A stretch of DNA of 64,000 nt from Podocnemis expansa (taxonomy: Eukaryota; Chordata; Testudines; Podocnemididae). The notes below the pieces were generated by a model. That model was not told where the DNA came from, did no database searches, and saw nothing but the letters and a program-made list of their open reading frames with translations. Positions 23,580 through 35,657 of the stretch are shown in pieces. Both the position numbers and the translations under genes were made by a program. The stretch lies in assembly GCA_007922195.1 (NCBI GenBank), contig ML681981.1, forward strand, positions 8,006,958-8,070,957, given 5' to 3'. The number at the start of each line of letters is the position of its first letter. Within the stretch, counting starts at the first letter, position 1.

Positions 23580-23660
23580 AGAACAGGAGCAGAAGCACAG
23601 AGGGCTAAAGTGACTTGCCCAGAGTTGCATAGGTTAACGACAGAACTGGAAACACAGAGC
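23580..23660 (-). repeat. MIR SINE fragment (decayed)
   Basis: GACTTGCCCAGAGTTGCATAG and the following GACAGAACTGGAA match the reversed core of MIR. Confidence 0.55.
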
Positions 23661-24359
23661 AGGTCATTAAACTTCTACCCAACGTCCTATCCCCAGGCAA
23701 CACTTCCTCACATGATATGTGAAAATGAAGCATGGTTCACATAGTAGCACGTGCAGCACTTAAAATACAGATACAGTTGAAGAAAAACATCACACTTTAA
23801 ATACCAAATCTGGAGAGTGGGTAGTTTTCCAAGGCACATAAATATAGATTGTCACTGAAAGATATTTTCATGAAAAATGTTTTCTCTGCACATTGGTCAA
23901 TGCAGTATATTGACATAATTCTTAAGAAAGATGGCAATACAATGTATTCTTAAAAATACATATAAAACTCTGATGCTACTGTAAGTCTGACATTTTTTCT
24001 TTAAAGAAGGACAGCTAAAATAGTAGGTCCCCAGGACATAGGTAAAAAGAGGTGTTGCTTGGGAACAACATCTTTTTAATTTACTTTTATTTAATTTATG
24101 TTTTAAGATGATTAATTAGTTTTACAATGCCTAGTGCCACTGTATGCCAGCATCAATCTCTGTTTCTTTAGAGGACGTTAGATTCAGAACAGAGGGTGAG
24201 GGCTCCTCATGCAAACTGTGCCCAAGAGCTACAGACATGCTTTCCTCCCCTCCCCTCCACTGGGACTGCGCACATGAAAGAGCTTAGTGAATATGTGTTC
24301 ATATAGTCATGGTGCATGACAAAACATATGTGTAATATAAAAGGTTAATATTGTATGAT

Positions 24360-27300
24360 ACCCTGCAAGTTCTGCTCTGCCGCCTCATAGGAGCATGGGA
24401 GTGTTCCTGGGCTCCTGGAGGCTATGCCAGCGGGACGTATGTCCTGGTAGGTTCAACCAAGCTGGTAAGGCTTCAGGTACAAGCGCGGGCATAGATATGA
24501 TTTCCTTCACTGGAGACCCAGCTCAGCTAAGGCAGAGAGACAAATGAGGCCGTAGGGGTCTGCACCCCAAATGGTCCATCAAAAATTTATTGCAAATAAT
24601 CTCAAGCTAAAAAAGGTATATGGATGCCAGCCTAATGTGACGTTCTCGCTGGATAAACACCCAGCAGCAGCATCCATAATGCAAGAATTATGTCATCAGA
24701 CTTAGTTATTGATGTTTATTTGGAGGAAATTAAGAAAATTAAGGCTGATATTATAGGGCTATGCGAGACAAGGAGAACAAATGCCCTCATTGCTAAATGG
24801 CAAGACGGCAGTCAGGTGTTCCTTGGGAAAGCATACCATAACTGGTCAAGAACTGGAGGAGTAGGATTTATTGTGAAGGATTGACTTTGTCCATGAATTA
24901 TGGGCTGCGAACTTACTTTGCCCAGAGTTGCTTCACTATTTCTGAAGCTCGATCAAAGAAGAACAATTAAAGTAATCCAGGCTTATGCGCCTATAGAGCG
25001 CACTAACCAGTTGCAAGAAGATGCCAATAATGAATTGGAAAGTTTTTATGAAGAGTTTGAGTTGGCATTGCAAGACAGATCAACGTATACTTTGGTGCAA
25101 GGTAATATCAATGCGAAAATCGGCCCCAGAGAAGCTGGCAAATTATATGTCGGCAGATTTGGTATTGGCACAAGAAATGAGCCTGGACTGAGGCTGGCTG
25201 CTTTTGCATCAAGTCATAAGCTTACTGTAATGAAAACAGTTTTCCAGAAATCAGAAAAACGTCAGTGGACTTGGGATAGTGTGCAACCAGATAGACTACG
25301 TATCACCGACTCAAGAAGACTTGTTACTGAAGTATCACTTATTGGTGAAAAAATTGTGGTGATGGGCTCTGATCACAGACTATTGAGGTCCACCATTATA
25401 TTCAGCAAGGTTCGCAAGAATCGTATAAGAGACGTGCAGGTTTCTTGAGGCAGGTATGTCTTTAATGACAAGAAGTTTGCCAATATCCTCTGCCAAACTA
25501 ACTTGAACTTCGACAGAAACGAGGATATTGATGTAGAGTAGACAACCTGTGTTAGCCTTAACGCCACTGTAAAACTGGCTTACAAAAAACACCATCTGCC
25601 AACGAATGTAGAATCAGCGATGAAACAAGATGCTTGATGGCAAAATCAACTCAGCTGAAAAGTGAAGGCAAGATCGATGCAAACTTTAAGCAGTTGTGTA
25701 TTGAAATCTGGGAAATGATGAAGAAGGATTATGAGGGTCACAGATTGAGACTGCAAGAAGCTGCAGAAAAGATGAGTTTGAAGCGCATGGAAAGGGATAT
25801 TTGTCTGAAGAAGCCCATTCTTGTTGTATTTAAGGACAAACATCGGAGACAAACTACAAACCGCTACAAGATGAATGAAATCTGCAAAAATTTGTGTAGT
25901 AATCTATTTGAATCTTACGTTCCTGTCAAGTTGAACTGTCTTAGTGATATCTGTAACGTCACTCCTGATATTACTGTTTCTGAAGTGCGCTATCCAGTGG
26001 AGTGTTCCAAAAAAGGCAAATGCCCAGGAAAAGATGGCATTAAAAACAGAACACTTAGTGGCCGGTGGTTTAGTACCATATAAAGCCTTGTCTGTATGTT
26101 TCTCACGGTATCTGGAATTGCTGAGGACTCCAAGATCTTGGAAAGAATTACAGACTATTCTGCTGACAAAAAACGGAGCCCCAAAAGATCTTGCCAATTA
26201 TCATCCTATCGCACTCCTATCCCAAGTCTGCAAGGTATTCACACGTATAATTTTTGGTCATATCCAGAAGGACATTGACCTGCAGATGAGCCGAGAGCAG
26301 GCTGGATTTCACTCAGGCTTCTCCACGGTTGATCACATTCATGCTATTAAGCAGCTGATGGAGAAATGCAGGGAATATTCTGTTCTTCTGTGTATGGCAT
26401 TCTTCGACTACAAAAAGGCATTCAATTCGGTCGAATTTAATGCTGTATTGAATGTGCTGAACAACTTTGCCATTGATCAGCAGTACATGAGGTTGCTCAG
26501 AGAGATGAATGTTGGATACAAAACAACAATCAAACTTTTTGAAGAACCTTGTGAAATGGAAATAGGTAGAGGAGTGTGACAAGGTGACAATCTCGCTAAA
26601 GCTTTTTGCAGTTGTGCTGGAGAATGTATTCAGGCAACTCAACTGGCAGACTGGCATCCAGGTAGATGGCAAAAATTTAACTCACCTGTTATTTGCTGAT
26701 GATTGTGTTCTGTTTGCCTTTGATGTACAAGGTCTGCAAAATAAAATACAGCAACTGCAACAAGAATCTATGAAAGCTGGCCTCAAAACAAATGTTGCTA
26801 AAATGAAATGGATGTGAAATAGCTACTGCCCTGAAGGACTTGTACTTCTCAGCGGTAAAGAGCTGGAGCAGGTTGATAAATATGTATACCTTGGCCATGT
26901 TCTGGGCTGACTGGGTGATATTAAGGAAGAGATTTCAAGAAGACAAGCTGGATGGACTGTATTCAGTCGAATGAAAGCTGTGCTGCTTGATGAGGAGTTG
27001 CTTGTGCAGTTGAAAGCTGAGCTTTTCAACTCCATGATCCTTCCCTCTATGGTGTATGCGGTGGAATACTGGGCCACACCAAAGAGGATGAAGAGAAGAT
27101 GGCCATAACTCAATGGGCAATGGAAAGAAGGATGTGTAGAATTTCCCGCAGAGACCACATAACAAGCCAGGAACTGCACCAATGGACGAAAGTGAAAGAT
27201 GTCATTGAATCCATCTACAAAGCTAAAAAATGATGAGTGGGACACGTCATCTGCTTTTACAACAGATGGACATCTCAACTTACTCATTGGATTCCCTATG

Positions 27301-27560
27301 ATTGTAAACGGCCTCTTGGTCAGCCGAGGATGAGATGGGCAGATCTGATGGTAAAAGTTCTTGGTCAGAAGTGGAAGCAGACCGCTCATGACAGAGATAA
27401 GTGGCTTGAGATCGACCTGCAATCATGGCGTTCTTCAAAGAAGGACATAGCTAATCGATGATGGGTCAGATACAGGTGAATATTGCATGATGGCTTTCCG
27501 ATCCAAAACAGATGGAAGATTCATGCTTCCTGGTATTCCTATGTCATCTTTGACTACACT
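24360..27560 (+). mobile_element. RTE-clade LINE, near full length, inactive
   Basis: An upstream region (about 24360-24650) leads into endonuclease, reverse transcriptase and C-terminal remnants of an RTE LINE in the right order, ending with a short 3' untranslated part near 27560. The length of about 3.2 kb agrees with RTE elements, which are compact and have a very short 3' UTR. Both borders are approximate because no target duplication was identified. In-frame stops and at least three frame changes show it is old. Confidence 0.85.
24660..27461 (+). pseudogene. RTE endonuclease and reverse transcriptase, broken
   Basis: The endonuclease begins with HNARIMSSD. It continues with KKIKADIIGLCETRR (catalytic Glu in the CETRR box), GGVGFIV, an AYAP box near 24985, a GNINAK box in place of the usual GDFNAK (the Asp is replaced), and GSDHRLLR near 25370. 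Reverse transcriptase follows: KCPGKDGI (about 26010), QAGFHSGFSTVDHI (about 26295), motif A FFDYKKAFNSVE (about 26400) and motif C LFADDCVLF (about 26690). The C-terminal block GQPRMRWAD..W..A.DR..W is at 27320-27410. Frame order is 0, 2, 0, 1, 0 with extra stops (for example 24882 and 25446). The best-remembered relatives are nematode RTE-1-type elements. Confidence 0.85.
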
Positions 27561-28460
27561 TCATACCCAAACTATTTAACTACTTTATAGTAAGCCTTTT
27601 TTCTTACCCAACCAAAAATTAACTGAATTTTTTTGCTTTTATTTCCCAGATTGCTCCTTTACATATGTATCGCTTGGCTTACATGTTAGTCCTCATGCAA
27701 AGTGACTGCAAATCGTAAAATAAGAAACCCACCTTGAATAACAGATTATCCCCTTCTCCAAGTTTCTTTTGTCACCCGTTCACTTTAAAATGATTGTCAA
27801 TTATATGATTTTTTTAACATCAGTGTTTTTCCCTACCCTATTTTCTGACTGCATTAAATAACTTGAATACACTATGCTTCTTAACGTTCTTTCATTAGTT
27901 ATCATGTTCCTATAGCTTCTTTATTCAGTAAAAACCAACGCTTACTAATAACAGACCAGCCCCCATTATGCAAATAGGAGCAGATGCTGACATATGCTGC
28001 TGCTTGTCCCCACAAATTTCATCTCACTATTCCGTGTTTTGGGATGCTGACCTGAGAGTTACACAATCCTTCTGTAAATAAGAGTCATACAATTAAGGCA
28101 AATCCCATTTCATGACTCTCTGAATAAATTATGTTAGTATCCTAACATTCCAAAATATTTAATGCTCTAACTTTCATTTTCTGGATTATTTTTGCATTAA
28201 CAGAGAAATCAAGTTTTTAATTTTAAACTCACTAATTAACATCCAGGACTAAAGGCGCACTTATCTACCAACTCAATAGACAAATGCACTCATTCTATTA
28301 CCTGATCAAAACTGGGCTAATCAAATCATGGCCCACTGGCTAAATGAGAACTCTGTGGTTCTAAAAACCACTGCATGGCTTCGTTTGATATGGTGCTTTG
28401 TCTTGATACAAGTGGAAAGATGCTTCGACTAATAAACAGCATGGTGTGCTGGTACTTGTT
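27561..28460. other. intron-like sequence, nothing recognised
   Basis: AT-rich with no recognisable repeat or exon. Confidence 0.45.
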
Positions 28461-28569
28461 GGGCTGGACTTTGGTCTCAGTTACACCAGTAGAAACATGG
28501 AGTAACTTCACTGTACTGAGATGATTAATCTAGATTTCCATTGGGAACGCTGAGATCAGAATTTGGCCT
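28461..28569. mobile_element. old short inverted-repeat DNA element
   Basis: The left end is GGGCTGGACTTTGGTCTCAG and the right end is the inverse of AGGCCAAATTCTGATCTCAG. An internal TTACACCAGT-type block is typical of this common amniote family. Confidence 0.6.
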
Positions 28570-29721
28570 GTGACCTCTCAGGACAATGCTGGAAGCTCAA
28601 ACCTATAATCTCCACCTTCATATCCAAAATGATCGGTTCCATTTAATGTAAATTACTAAAGAAACAGCTCTCAGGTACTAGATAAGTTGTCAATACAGCT
28701 CTTTATTGTCAAAGTTTGGTTGCTCCTTGCCCTGAACACACTGCCCATGAAAAAAGCACTGAATGGAGAGAGACAGCTCAGTTCCCATTTCAGATACAAA
28801 GGCACACCCTTGGTGATCAGTCAAGGGGTTTAACGCCTCCCTTATGGATGGCAGGGAGTGCCTACAGGTGGCCAGATCCCTTGGCAACACGACAGGTTGC
28901 TCACCTATCGCTTCTCCAACGTGTCTAGACCTAAACCCCGGCTTTATGGCTGAGACCCCAAAAAATTAGCATATCACCCATTGGCGTGGCAATTCACTGA
29001 CTTGGTCAGTAGATCTTTCTCATGAGCTTTGCAGCTGTTCTTATCACTTTCCAGAGTCCAGTCTGAACTGGTTTGCAGTTACCTGCAGTAGTTTTCTTAA
29101 AAAACTGTTACTGTCTGCTGTCTTCCGACCTTGGAAAATAACACCACATAATTATTTTTTGATCGGGGCCTAACAAGCTACATTCCAATAACCCAGGCTG
29201 GAGTTTAGGCATAGCAAAATACTGGTAGGAAAATCCACCTTTCACACCCCTGTGCCAGGCGGCAGCGACACCCCTGCTCTTAAGTTGTATAGCAATACAA
29301 TACAATAGTCATTATCACTTTAAAAACAATAAGCTGGTAGCAGAGAAGAGCTATGACACACTCACATCTATTATTAGTGTACACCATTGCAGGTTCATTG
29401 GAATGATTCTCATGAGGCCAGGTTTACAGCCACATGACATTATCAGTAGATACAAGCAGCGATGCCACACTTGGCCCAGGCCTGCTTACCAGATAGTATT
29501 ACTGAAACTATCTTTAAGAACTCCACAGACAGGAATTTTCACAGATAGGTGACCTTGGATTTTCATTTTAGGCCGTGACATAAACTTTAGGCATGGTTTG
29601 AGTATCAGATGAGAAACCATGCTTTTCTGTGTGGTGCATTCTTTAGAGAGCTTTTCAAGCTACACAGTGTGGAGCCTGTAGTTTTTTCTTTTTGCGGATC
29701 TTTTTCTCCTTTGGCATATCC

Positions 29722-29743
29722 TTTTTTTTTTTTTTTTTTTTTT
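29722..29743 (+). repeat. poly-T tract
   Basis: A run of about 22 T, with a shorter T run near 29768. Confidence 0.95.
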
Positions 29744-29984
29744 AATTTTGTTTGCTGGTTTGGTAATTTTTTTTTTCTTTTCACCTCCTAACGCTGGAGT
29801 GCAGGGTCACAGGCCTTCGCACATGCAAAAGGGGTGGCAGGGGGGTGTTCAACCGCTGCAACCAGTCATGGTGGGCTCAGATTTTTATGACCCAGACAGC
29901 CAAGGTAGGCTTTAAGTTGGTCAAGCCGATTTTAACACTGATTTGGTCAAGTGCAGGTCCTTTGAGAAAGCACGCAGTTGGTGG

Positions 29985-30052
29985 ACACAGTTGGGGGTTG
30001 GACTAGATGACCTCGTGGGGTCCCTTCCAACCCTATGATTCTATGATACACT
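29985..30052 (+). mobile_element. CR1 LINE 3' terminus
   Basis: GGGGTTGGACTAGATGACC, GGGGTCCCTTCCAACCC and the terminal TATGATTCTATGATA give a clear, well-preserved CR1 end. Confidence 0.9.
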
Positions 30053-32525
30053 AGTATGCTGCTCATTGGGGGCCACAGGCAAGCATTATAAGCTGCACTG
30101 TTGGTCTGCAGCCAATTCTTTAACACCGGGCTCTTCTCTCATGCCTCTCACTTTATCTTAAAGAAATAGGTCTGCTGTCACTCCGGAGATAACATCCTGA
30201 TGTAGTAGATAGAACCTGGTCAAATTTGGGATTTAAACTGGGAAATATTTTTGGGGGTTGTGTGTGTGTGTATTATTGCTGCTCTAAATTTACTGACTTC
30301 ACAGAACAAAATCAAGCTGGTGTTTGTTACCTTTAACGTCTCTCCCACAATCCAAACTGGGAAACAGCAGCGTGAAAGAGTGTGACGAAAGAATAAATCC
30401 ACTTGTATTCCCCACCAGACACACCAGCTGAGCCTTGTAACTCCTAGCCGCAAACAGCCCATGGCTAGCCTCACCGGGCTGTGACCCATGGTGTCTAGAA
30501 AGCAAGGGGGAGAAGCAAGGTGTTCGTGCTGTCCTGGGTTGCACATGATGTTTCAGTGTGCATGTGTGTGGTAAATAGCAAATCTCTTTTGCTCACAGAT
30601 TGTGTTCTATCTCTGTCTCCCATGAACCCCACTCTGCTAAATTGCACCAACCAGGATTGGCACTGGGGCTTTACTTCAGGGTTAGGCACAGAGATTGGGA
30701 TTAGTTTATACGAGTTTTAATAAGTGTGATTTAATAGGAATTGCAACGTTTTTAATTTTAGTAATAGGAATATTAGTAATTAAATAATATTAACCTCTCA
30801 TTTAATCTATTTTCTTTTTTGTAACCCTATTTACCTTAATAAAAGTTACATAAAAAGTGGTTAACCAAAAAATTAGTGGTCTGGTCTCTTGCCTCTCGAC
30901 TGGGACACCCTGTTGCAGTGTGGGGTTCATGCCCCTTTTGCCACACTCCCCCACAACAAGGGGGCATGTGCCCCAGTGCCGGTGCGAGCACTCCAAGTGC
31001 CCAGTGCAGCCCCTGACTCTCCCGTCTGCATATCCAGGGCTGGGCTGGCCACAGCGGTGCCTGCCTTTCTCAGCTAGAGATCTGGGCTAGGCTGCCCACA
31101 GTAGCCACTACCTCATCCTGCCCCATCTCCAGCCAGGGATCAGGGGCCTGGCTGGCAATGGCAGGAGTCTGGGGTCCCAAGCCTGGATGGGGGGCCAAGG
31201 GGGCCCCAGGTCTTTTCCTAGGGCAAAGACGTTCCTGCCTAAGAGGCCCAGTCATGGATCAGGACCTCACTGCGCTAAGCATTGAACAAAAACAGATCAA
31301 AGAACAGCTTCTGCCCCAAGAAGTTTACAATCTGAGCAAAGTACAGGGTGTCTACAGAAAAGGGGGGCATGAGATCAAGATGGTTCTGTGTTACATTCTG
31401 TGGATATTAAACCCAGCATGAATTATAGCCTTACTGCAGCTGGCCCTGGCCTAACTGCTGTGCTGGGACCTACTAGAGAGGGCAGAGTAGGGCCGATTAC
31501 ATCTGATCTTTGACGCTTCTCCAGCAAGGGAATACTTCCATAGCCATTGTGGGCTGTACATACTGCTTTCACAAAAGCAAAGTAAATTTGAAAGCTAGAG
31601 AGACAATGCATCATTTACCATGGCAGCAGGCATTAATGTTAAACTGTTCACAGCCATCAGAATCATTGAATTGCTCTACAAGGAAAAATATCTGTTAGCA
31701 ACATTACCTGATGTACTCTTCAGGGACAGAACAGAAGACAGTGCCAGTGACTACTGATCTAAATCATTGTGCATGTTATAGCCTGCAAGGCAGACATTTT
31801 GTTCAGCCTAGTTCTTGCCACAAGTTAACATGATAAAGTCATCAGAGAACATCTGTAATATCTCTTGTGATTGAAGCATGTATAAGCATTTCAGATCTTC
31901 ATACCTCTGATCTTTGGTAACAGATTGAGGGGCTATGTTGTTAAATCATTCACTTGTTTCTAATTCACATATTCAATGAAATCTAGATGGTAAATCTATC
32001 TATTCAGCAATGCATAGCAACCAGTCTTACATCCACGGATGTTGTTCAGGAAATACAGACCTTTATTGTCACAGTAAATTATAGGCTCCTTCTCTCACAT
32101 TAAAAAAAAATATTGCTTTATCTCAAGTCATGTTACCACAATGGAAATTCTATTTTTGCTATGTCAATAGTAATTAAATAATGAAAGAGGGTTATGGACA
32201 CAACAACAGAACATTATTCTTGCTTCAGCTTCTCTGGCACAGTATTGTATAGCTAACCGCAGGCGTTAGCAAGCTATATATCTTGAAAGAATTAAGAAAA
32301 TTACATTGTGTGTCAAGTTGAATTTTCTGACAGTAGGGGAGATTTTTATAATATTAGATCTATTTTACTCAACACAAAGTAACTTACTACACTATTCTCA
32401 AAGACCATAATTTAAGATTTTGGGTGATTACAGCTGATATTAAACAGCTGTATTTTTTTTCAAGATTTAGAAATGGAAACTAATTAACAGGATTAAGGTG
32501 CCTTGGTTGTAACATCAATAAGCAC
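30053..32525. other. intron-like sequence with a GC-rich patch
   Basis: 30890-31250 is GC-rich with repeated GGCTGG and CCAGG words but no recognised identity. 31252-31345 (ATGGATCAGGACC, AAGAAGTTTACAATCT) resembles a common amniote interspersed repeat that also occurs near 33100-33250. No exon was found. Confidence 0.4.
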
Positions 32526-32528
32526 TCA

Positions 32529-33048
32529 GGGTATGTCCCCACATGAGCTTTAAATCAAAATAATCCTGGTTATTTTGATTCAAAAAAAGCTTTGGTCCAC
32601 ACTATGTTTTCTTGTTTCAAAATGATGAACTCCATCATTTTGAAACAAGGAAAGTTAGATCAATTCAATAAAACTTTGTTTAAAATCAAAATGATGCTTA
32701 GATCGCAACCATTATATCGAAATAACACAGTATGGACTTGTTATTTAAATTTAACGGTTGTTTCAATTTAACATTTTTTGCCCTTCTCCTTCCCAAGATA
32801 CCTTGCTCTATTCATATATGAAGTGGCGGCATGGCCCTTCTAGGGAGGCCATCTTGCCACACCTCCTATGGCGCCCCTTTCCTAATTCAAACTAGCAAGT
32901 CCAGTCCCTGGACATGCTAGTTCGATTTGACTTTCTGGCGTCGACCTGTTAAACTGATTTAGCTTAAACTGATTTAATGATTTTTATAGCTATTTTATTA
33001 AATCGATTTACGTTAAATCAATTTAACTGCCTGTGTGTGGACACAGCC
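32529..33048. mobile_element. Harbinger-like nonautonomous element (520 bp)
   Basis: The left end GGGTATGTCCCCACA and the right end (inverse GGCTGTGTCCACAC) are flanked by the 3-bp duplication TCA (32526-32528 and 33049-33051). The interior has TTTAAATCAAAAT words at the left and AAATCGATTTA words at the right. A central block (CTTCTAGGGAGGCCATCTTG) is an inverted relative of the core in 17451-17917 and 3621-4761. Confidence 0.85.
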
Positions 33049-33169
33049 TCACACTTATGGATACTATTTCACAGCTGCATGTTGGAGCCAGACCCTGGTT
33101 AATTTATTATTATTTGTATTGAAGCAGCACCTAAAGGGACTAGACTTCCTCTGCTGAGCACTGCATAAC

Positions 33170-33226
33170 AAAAAAAAAAAAAAAAAAAAAAAGGAAAAAA
33201 GGTCCTTTTTTTTTTTTTTTTTTTTT
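33170..33226. repeat. A23 and T21 tracts facing each other
   Basis: A run of about 23 A (33170-33192) is separated by 13 bases from a run of about 21 T (33206-33226). They sit within an old repeat whose consensus has short A runs here. Confidence 0.95.
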
Positions 33227-33249
33227 GAAGAGTTTACAATTGAAGTATA

Positions 33250-35601
33250 AAATAAGAAGCAACAGGTAGGTACAACAGCATATGAAAGAGCCTTCCTTGA
33301 ATGTTTGTACAAATCTAGGGACACACCCTCATCTGCTGTAAGTGGTCATAGGTCCTCTGACTTCAGAGGAGTTATGACAAGTTTACATCAGTGGAACAGA
33401 TTCCTTATGTAGTTTTTTATTCATTTTCGAACATTTGTAACATCATCTTAGACACTTGCCATTTTGCCTTTTCCAATTCCATTCTTTTTTGCTTGAGACT
33501 TTAATTTTTTAAACTTATGATTGAAAACATGGCTGTTTTCATTTCTCTGACTTACATAGGAGTTCACTAAGATGATACATATTTACTAGTCTTCATCCCA
33601 TGTGGACTCACAATGAAGCCAGCAGGAAACCATTTGGGTAGATCAGGCCCATAGTGTACCAAATGACGGACCTGATCATTGTTGGCTTATGGCTATGTAC
33701 CCAACAGGAAAAGCACAAGATAATATTTTTGTTGGGAAATACTAAAATAGTGGCTGTTGTGTTGTTGGGTTGATATCATATCTGTAATTTTACACAAGTT
33801 ATGTCATGTCTCATCAGTGCAAGTGATTTTTTTTTGTTTGTTTTTTTGTTCCCAGTTGCCTCCTCTGGCTTGTCACAGAGTAGCTTTGACTATTTTAATG
33901 TACAGTTTTAAAAAACTACAAAAACCACATGATATTAGTAAACTGAGACCCATACGGATTTGGGGAGAGAATTCCTCCTAGCTTTGCCTCTGTAAAGTTC
34001 CCTAATACCCAGTCTCATTAGAGAAGCTTGACCACTGAAGCAGAGCTGGTCACATTTTGAACATGGTAGTTCTGGTTATCCACATACATTACTTGTCCTA
34101 TGTCACAGCACTCAGATACCAAGGTCATAGGTGCGTTCAAACATTGAGGAAACAACACTGATTGTTCAGCAGATTTCATTTTAAGGTCCATATTCTCATC
34201 ACCTTATTCACACTAAAGAGAATTTAATTCCACAAGGGATCACAGAGAATTCAAAGCAGATATTTCAGAGAATTAAGTGCTAACCAAAAGCATGCCATGA
34301 GAATATGTCTCATAGTATTTGATGCACAAAAATAAAAAGAGACAAACAGCAGCCTCCTTTCTAATACTTTGAGTGCTTCCTAAATTAATACTAGAAATAA
34401 GTGAAGTTAGTTAAAAATGTGTTGCAGCATTCTTTGCTCCTATGTTATATGCCTTGCAACCACTTCAACATTTCACATGTTGCAATACTTCAAGAACCCA
34501 TTTTCCTTCCCTCATCCCCAACACACAAGCTTTTGAAATTCACATTTGGCAGAAAGCTTCACACTTGCAAACTCTCAAATCGTGGTTTGGTGGAAGTCAC
34601 ATTTGGCAGTTTTTCCAGCGTGCTCCAACCACAGCTATGCAGATGCCTCGGCTGATCAGAGGAGATGTCACAGGGCAGTTGCCCTTAGGACACAGTAAAC
34701 TAAATATGGTGTAGGCAGCAGCACAAATATGAAACAACGGCATTACAGCAATCTCCTATCATCTCAAATTTAGGGGATGGATGCCCTTAATCCAAGGACA
34801 TGCACATGGTGTACTTTGCAAATGCAATGAAAAATAAACTGTGCAAAACATAAATGTCAAAGATAGAAGCACATCTTAAACTCATATCAGTGTGATTCAG
34901 ACGCCACCAGAAATGTAGTATTGTCCAGGGAAGAGAACGTGCGTGCGCGCACACACACACACACACACACGGAAACAAACAAACCAAGCATCAAATACTA
35001 GTGCTGTTCTGATTTTTAAACACACACCACATATAGTATTTATTATTTGACAAAACAATTAACAAACAGACCCCTTAACTATAAGTAGTTGCTCAGGAAA
35101 ATAGAGACCAAATGGCTTCTGAGAACCCTCCTGATCACATGTCAGGTCAGCCAATTAAAAAACCAGATCCAATACCAGGTGACTTACCATAAAAATGTAG
35201 GGCTGGAAAGTACCTTAAGAATTCCTCTAGATAATCCTTCAACACTGAGACAGGATCAAATATACCCAGATTATTATTACTAATCACAACCAGTAAACAC
35301 AGGTTGAAAATAAATATATTACTACAGCTATGAATTTCTCAGTCATCTAGAGTTACGAACATGAATTGTGTGGCATCTGTAATTTAGCTTCTCAAAAATG
35401 CTCCAAATTTACAGCTGTGCCAATGTCAATGACATATTTTCTTAAATAAAAATTTGCCCACCTATGCTTATCAAACACCATACAAGAAAAAAATCTTTTT
35501 TAGAGTTATTATTCTTGCTACAGTAAACAGTTTGTGCATAATTTGTTTTTAGTCACAATGCATCTTATTGAGCTGATAAATAAATTCAACTGCTAACTTA
35601 C
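33250..35601 (-). other. intron downstream of the STK32 exon (no feature recognised)
   Basis: This AT-rich sequence lies just downstream of the exon on the minus strand. It starts with a strong GTAAGT donor at the exon edge. A CA microsatellite lies at about 34939-34970. No further exon of the kinase was found. Confidence 0.55.
34939..34970. repeat. CA/CG dinucleotide microsatellite
   Basis: GTGCGTGCGCGC runs into about 11 CA units. Confidence 0.9.
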
Positions 35602-35657
35602 CTTGCCAAAGCTTCCCTTCCCAATGGCTCGGAGTATCTGGAAGTGGTCAAAGTTGA
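35602..35657 (-). CDS. STK32-family (YANK) serine/threonine kinase, internal coding exon
   Basis: Reading the minus strand, the exon starts after TTTTCACTTTGTAG (pyrimidine-rich acceptor) in the second base of a split Val codon. It encodes [18 protein letters not shown] and ends AAG before GTAAGTTAG, a near-perfect donor. This is the start of the kinase domain: IGKGSFGK is the glycine-rich ATP-binding loop, completed by Val in the next exon. The segment is characteristic of YANK kinases. Gln after HF fits STK32B and STK32C, whereas STK32A has Glu. The two cannot be separated on this exon; the very large introns on both sides favour STK32B by analogy with its large mammalian gene. The other exons were not found here. 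Confidence 0.9.

Larger units (their letters stand above)
21311..24359. other. intron-like sequence between CR1 tail and RTE
   Basis: Two small old repeats (22561-22736 and 23580-23660) are listed separately. The remaining sequence is AT-rich with no recognised gene. A C8 run is present near 21970. Confidence 0.45.
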
